Made by a program: the position numbers and the translations under genes | In this document: piece after piece, positions 14,036 through 17,366 of the stretch | Layout: every line of letters begins with the position of its first letter | How positions within the stretch are numbered: the stretch's first letter is position 1 | Assembly (NCBI GenBank): GCA_002499325.1 | Contig: DALC01000108.1 | Coordinates: 1 to 17,366 of the forward strand | Length of the DNA: 17,366 nt | Direction of reading: 5' to 3' | Source: Euryarchaeota archaeon UBA538 | GTDB taxonomy: Archaea; Thermoplasmatota; Poseidoniia; Poseidoniales; Thalassarchaeaceae | The notes under the pieces: generated by a model | Seen by the model: only the letters and a program-made list of their open reading frames with translations | What the model was told of the DNA's origin: nothing | Databases searched by the model: none

Positions 14036-15187
14036 TCACAGATTCCCACGTAAGTCAGTCAGGATTTTCTCCACTCTGTCCATTCCTTTGGAAATATCAT
14101 CCCTTGATATGGTGTAAGCGAATCTGAGATGGCCCTCTCCTGCCGAGCCAAAGGCTGTTCCAGGAGAACAGAGAACTCCCCCTTCGAGTAATGCCATAGC
14201 GATTTCCTCACTGGACATTCCCGGAACATCTACCTTTGGGAAAACATAGAATGCACCTGTCGGAACATGGCAAGATACCCCTGGGATAGAATTCAACCTT
14301 TCACAGATTAAATCCCTTCTTTCTTTGAATTCCTTGCACATCGACTCGGGATACTCCGGAGCTTTCTCCAAGGCCTCGAGAACAGCATGTTGCATTGCAT
14401 CATTACTACATGCTGTAACATAATATTGCATTTTTGTCAATTGCGCCATAGCCTCTTTGTCTGGCGACAAAAGATACCCTATTCTCCACCCAGTCATAGC
14501 GAAGGTCTTGGAGAATGATTGCACCATGATCACCTTATCATAGCCAGCTCCGATGAAGGAAACATGTGGAGCGTCGTAGACAATTCTGTCATATACCTCA
14601 TCGGTAATTATCCATAGGTCGTGCTTCATTGCAAATGCCACTAGCTCGTCCCTTTGCTCGGGGTTCACGTTACCTCCGGTTGGATTGCTGGGGAAATTAT
14701 AGAGAATGGCGACTGTAGAGTCATTGACTCTATCTTCCAAGTCATCAATTGTAGGGACAAAACCATTCTCAAACCTACATGGATAAAGATTTGGAGAACC
14801 CCCGCATATCTCCACATCGGGAGGATAGAGGGGGAAATATGGTTCTGGAATCAGAACGTTATCCCCCGGATTGACCAAAGCCAGAAATATATCCAGAAGT
14901 CCATTCGTTCCGCTCATTGTGATGCATATATTGGATTCATCAAGCTCAGGCACGAGATGGTGCCAGAGTGATGCAATTTTGGCCCTTAGATCGGGATGGC
15001 CGGCAGTGGTGGTATACTTGTTCCTGCCATCTCTCATAGCCTTATCAAAAGCTTCTATCGCCAACTGTGGTGGTTGAAAGTCTGGCTCCCCTAACCCGAA
15101 CTGTATAGTGTCATCTCCAGCCATGTCAAACATACGCCTCACACCGGTTGGCCGGATGCTGTTCGCCCGGTCGGAGAAGCGCACCAT
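14036..15187 (-). CDS. Class I/II pyridoxal-phosphate aminotransferase (aspartate aminotransferase-like)
   Basis: Transfers amino groups between an amino acid and a 2-oxoacid with pyridoxal phosphate, in the cytosol. 383 residues, the normal length for archaeal AspC-like (subgroup I-gamma) enzymes. Motifs: FGLGEPDFQPP at 30-40, the substrate/cofactor loop SGTNGLLDIF near 92, NFPSNPTGG at 164-172 with Asn168, DEVYDRIVYD at 196-205 with Asp196 and Tyr199 positions for the cofactor, SFSKTFAMTGWRIGY at 224-238 with Lys227 as the Schiff-base lysine and Arg235 for phosphate, and HLRFAYT near the C-terminus with the carboxylate-binding arginine. Substrate specificity (aspartate, alanine or aromatic) cannot be told. 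ATG 15187 has no clear ribosome binding site. It lies 51 bases after the protease gene, same strand. Confidence 0.93.
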   Translation of the reverse strand: MVRFSDRANSIRPTGVRRMFDMAGDDTIQFGLGEPDFQPPQLAIEAFDKAMRDGRNKYTTTAGHPDLRAKIASLWHHLVPELDESNICITMSGTNGLLDIFLALVNPGDNVLIPEPYFPLYPPDVEICGGSPNLYPCRFENGFVPTIDDLEDRVNDSTVAILYNFPSNPTGGNVNPEQRDELVAFAMKHDLWIITDEVYDRIVYDAPHVSFIGAGYDKVIMVQSFSKTFAMTGWRIGYLLSPDKEAMAQLTKMQYYVTACSNDAMQHAVLEALEKAPEYPESMCKEFKERRDLICERLNSIPGVSCHVPTGAFYVFPKVDVPGMSSEEIAMALLEGGVLCSPGTAFGSAGEGHLRFAYTISRDDISKGMDRVEKILTDLRGNL

Positions 15188-15238
15188 GTGCCTATGAGAG
15201 GTGACCTAGGCTTTGAAGAAGGCGGAAGTATGCCCTCC

Positions 15239-17366
15239 CTATTTCTCGGAGTCGGACTCAATAATCTCTGCATCCATTATAGCTTGGTTTTCTCCATTGC
15301 CCGGCTTACTCAGCAAATCATTGACAATACTGATAGTAGCCAACGGAGAAAACGAGCGGGTTAAGGCGATAGAGGATACCCATCCCACAGATACTAGAAT
15401 AATCACGCCAACCAATACAGGAGAGATTGATAGGGAATCGGATGACGATCCAGTCACATTGAATTCAAAGAAAACTGGTAGTGAATGAGATAGCCCAGAG
15501 ACGGCGTGAACCTCTACAGAATGCTCCCCTGGCGACATTTCATTGGTGTCAAGTATCACATGCCAATCGAATGGAGTCAATGCCCCTATTTCCGACGGAA
15601 TATCGGAGTAAGTCGCCTCTGACCACTGACCTCCATCAATTCTGAATTCTACTCGATCAACGACGCCATCTTGCCCCCATGCATGTCCCGTCATATTCAG
15701 AAGTCCTCCATTTTCAGAGGGAGCCGTGACGTTGAGTAGGTGATTTTGAATTGTCTCCTTAATAGATTCCGTCTGCCCACTTTCTCGAAGAAATAAAGCT
15801 AGTTCCACTGCGGCTAATGCATCTACCATGCCGTAACCAAATTCACGATTCCAATATGGGTCAATTTCCGGTGCGCTTGGCTCGCCCCGTCTTTCAGATG
15901 TATGCTTAAGAATCTCCTTAATCTGTAGAGGAGTTAGATTCTCATTGGCCTCCCATATGAGAGCAACAATTCCGGTAACCGCAGGGGCGGCATATGATGT
16001 TCCACTGCCTCTTCCAGTGTATGTATTGTCCGAGGCATCACCTCCTACGAAATTATTGCATCCCCCGCTCGAAACGCAACCTTCGGCTTGGATGATATTC
16101 GTACCCGGGGCGCTTATCTCGGGAATTAGCTCATTCAAAGGATTCTGGTCTCCATTATCCTTCCTTGGCCCTCTTGAAGAGTAGCTGGCAATGGTATCAT
16201 CATCTCTATCAATAGTATTCTTATCGTCAGTTGAGGCGACTGTGATGGAGAGCGAGGACGCACTCATTCCAGACAGGCCATCATTATTTTCGCCGTCATT
16301 TCCGGCCGCATTTGATACTGCAACCCCTAGTTCCATGGCCTCATCGAGAATTCTACTGTGCATATCAGTACCATCTGAACCCCCGTCTTCATGGCTGGTG
16401 ATGCCCCAAGAAAGAGAGATTATGTCTATGCCATGATTTTCCTCTGGAACGCCGGGCCATGCGTCATCCCTATGATCAATAATCCATTGTAGGCCGTTCA
16501 TTGCAGACTCATAGAATTCCTGTTCTAATGCATAATTCTCGAATGGTCCGGCACCGACGTCTGTGCCAATTCTGACATCAACTAGCATAGAGTCTGGTGC
16601 GGAACCATAGAAATCTGTCTGCGTGCCGTCGGCATCGATACCACTAGAACTGGCCATACCCATGCAAGCAGTACCGTGCTGGTTTCCATCGTCCGGGTCG
16701 AATGAACCGTCGTCCTGTCTGCCACCTGCCAGGATACATTGTGGGTCGGAGTGTACAAAACATACGGCGTCGTAACCTGCCACAAATTTGCCACTCAGGC
16801 CAGGGTGTTCGTTGTCTACCCCTGTATCTACCATGGCTATATTCATCCCACTGCCAGTAACTCCCAGATCCCATGCTCCGATGGGATACTCAGTTGAGTT
16901 CCTTGCTTTGACAGCAGGTGTTTGAATATCCCCGAAGAAGCTCAGTGAGCCGTATCTCTCCACCATTACGACACCCTCGACATCAGCCAGACTCCAGATA
17001 TGAGAGGAGTTGACATCTCCCAGCAAAAGTGCGTTTACAGTTGGAAGTTCAACATTTACAGAATAGCCTAGTGAGGTGAGTAAATCAATATCGCCCTGCA
17101 AGACTGGTCTCGAATATGAAAGGCCGATATTTACGGTTCCTTCTGCAGATTGTAGCGAGTCATGAATCCCATTCTTGTCTCTGTCCAAGGAGGTATGGTC
17201 CCACCAATCGGCATCATAATCCCACCAAATAGGGCCTTGAAGTGGGACGCTATCCATGTGTCCCGACTCAATTCTTTGAACGTCTTCTGCCCTGTCTAGT
17301 GACTCTGCTTCATCCATCCCAGGTGCCGCTATGCTCCCTGCCAGAGGCGACAGGAGAATGATAACC
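15239..17366 (-). CDS. Subtilisin-like (S8) serine protease, membrane-anchored; 5' end outside the window
   Basis: Extracellular endopeptidase of the subtilase family. The frame stays open to the window edge: 16 codons upstream of the first ATG (17317) encode VIILLSPLAGSIAAPG, the end of a signal peptide, so the true start lies beyond 17366. Numbered from that internal Met, the catalytic triad is Asp164 (AMVDTGVD), His214 (GNQHGTACMG) and Ser441 (GSGTSYAAP), with oxyanion Asn340 (SNAAGND). A prodomain-like region precedes residue 145, including DRDKNGIHDSL, a calcium-type Asp motif. After the protease (ends about 510), residues 530-622 form an Ig-like domain (VDRVEFRIDGGQW), then a transmembrane helix at about 630-652 and a 40-residue acidic cytosolic tail. 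The active site is complete, so activity is expected. Likely substrates are environmental peptides or surface proteins. Confidence 0.95.
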   Translation of the reverse strand, partial: VIILLSPLAGSIAAPGMDEAESLDRAEDVQRIESGHMDSVPLQGPIWWDYDADWWDHTSLDRDKNGIHDSLQSAEGTVNIGLSYSRPVLQGDIDLLTSLGYSVNVELPTVNALLLGDVNSSHIWSLADVEGVVMVERYGSLSFFGDIQTPAVKARNSTEYPIGAWDLGVTGSGMNIAMVDTGVDNEHPGLSGKFVAGYDAVCFVHSDPQCILAGGRQDDGSFDPDDGNQHGTACMGMASSSGIDADGTQTDFYGSAPDSMLVDVRIGTDVGAGPFENYALEQEFYESAMNGLQWIIDHRDDAWPGVPEENHGIDIISLSWGITSHEDGGSDGTDMHSRILDEAMELGVAVSNAAGNDGENNDGLSGMSASSLSITVASTDDKNTIDRDDDTIASYSSRGPRKDNGDQNPLNELIPEISAPGTNIIQAEGCVSSGGCNNFVGGDASDNTYTGRGSGTSYAAPAVTGIVALIWEANENLTPLQIKEILKHTSERRGEPSAPEIDPYWNREFGYGMVDALAAVELALFLRESGQTESIKETIQNHLLNVTAPSENGGLLNMTGHAWGQDGVVDRVEFRIDGGQWSEATYSDIPSEIGALTPFDWHVILDTNEMSPGEHSVEVHAVSGLSHSLPVFFEFNVTGSSSDSLSISPVLVGVIILVSVGWVSSIALTRSFSPLATISIVNDLLSKPGNGENQAIMDAEIIESDSEK

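Noticed and set aside
15190..15205. GAGGTGA on the plus strand near 15198, resembling a ribosome binding site
   Set aside because: The only plus-strand frame after it is antisense to the protease gene and has no protein-family support.

Overview
The window looks like a chromosomal segment of a planktonic euryarchaeon, most likely Marine Group II (Poseidoniales). This lineage call is an inference. It rests on the archaeal gene order L3-L4-L23-L2, a group II chaperonin (thermosome), a Hef/FANCM-type helicase, Shine-Dalgarno sites matching the GAGGTGAT type, and large secreted or membrane-anchored proteins with calcium-type Asp-rich motifs and a short cytosolic tail. I see no mobile element, CRISPR array, tRNA or rRNA gene.

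Layout. Positions 1-2750 (minus strand) hold the start of the large ribosomal protein operon: L3, L4, L23 and L2, with L2 cut by the window edge. The genes are almost contiguous, and stop codons are embedded in or touch the next ribosome binding site. Upstream of L3 lies a 276-base divergent intergenic region. It contains a TATA-like element, an 84-base segment able to fold as a three-way junction, and a two-tier hairpin just before the L3 ribosome binding site. Together they look like a structured mRNA leader. On the plus strand, 3027-4766 encodes a Hef-type helicase without the nuclease half.

Positions 4772-7287 (minus strand) form the most interesting unit, a two-gene operon with a TGATG stop/start overlap. 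The first protein joins a CysJ-like FMN flavodoxin domain to a succinate dehydrogenase iron-sulfur subunit (SdhB) fold in which I find no iron-sulfur ligand cysteines. The second is an HdrB/SdhE-type CCG-domain protein that has lost 7 of its 10 expected cysteines. The pair mirrors the SdhB plus HdrB-like arrangement of thiol:fumarate reductase or type E succinate:quinone reductase, but with the iron-sulfur clusters apparently stripped out and a flavin domain added. I propose an iron-free redox or scaffold module, which to my knowledge is not described.

Positions 7398-9008 encode the thermosome subunit, and 9095-12559 a 1154-residue membrane-anchored surface protein with repeated CARDB/NEW3-like beta domains. 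After a divergent promoter region comes a six-helix membrane protein (12719-13816, plus strand). On the minus strand, a subtilisin-like membrane-anchored protease (15239 to beyond the window end), a class I aminotransferase (14036-15187) and a small three-helix membrane protein (13790-14026) form a likely operon. The last gene overlaps the plus-strand membrane protein tail to tail by 27 bases.
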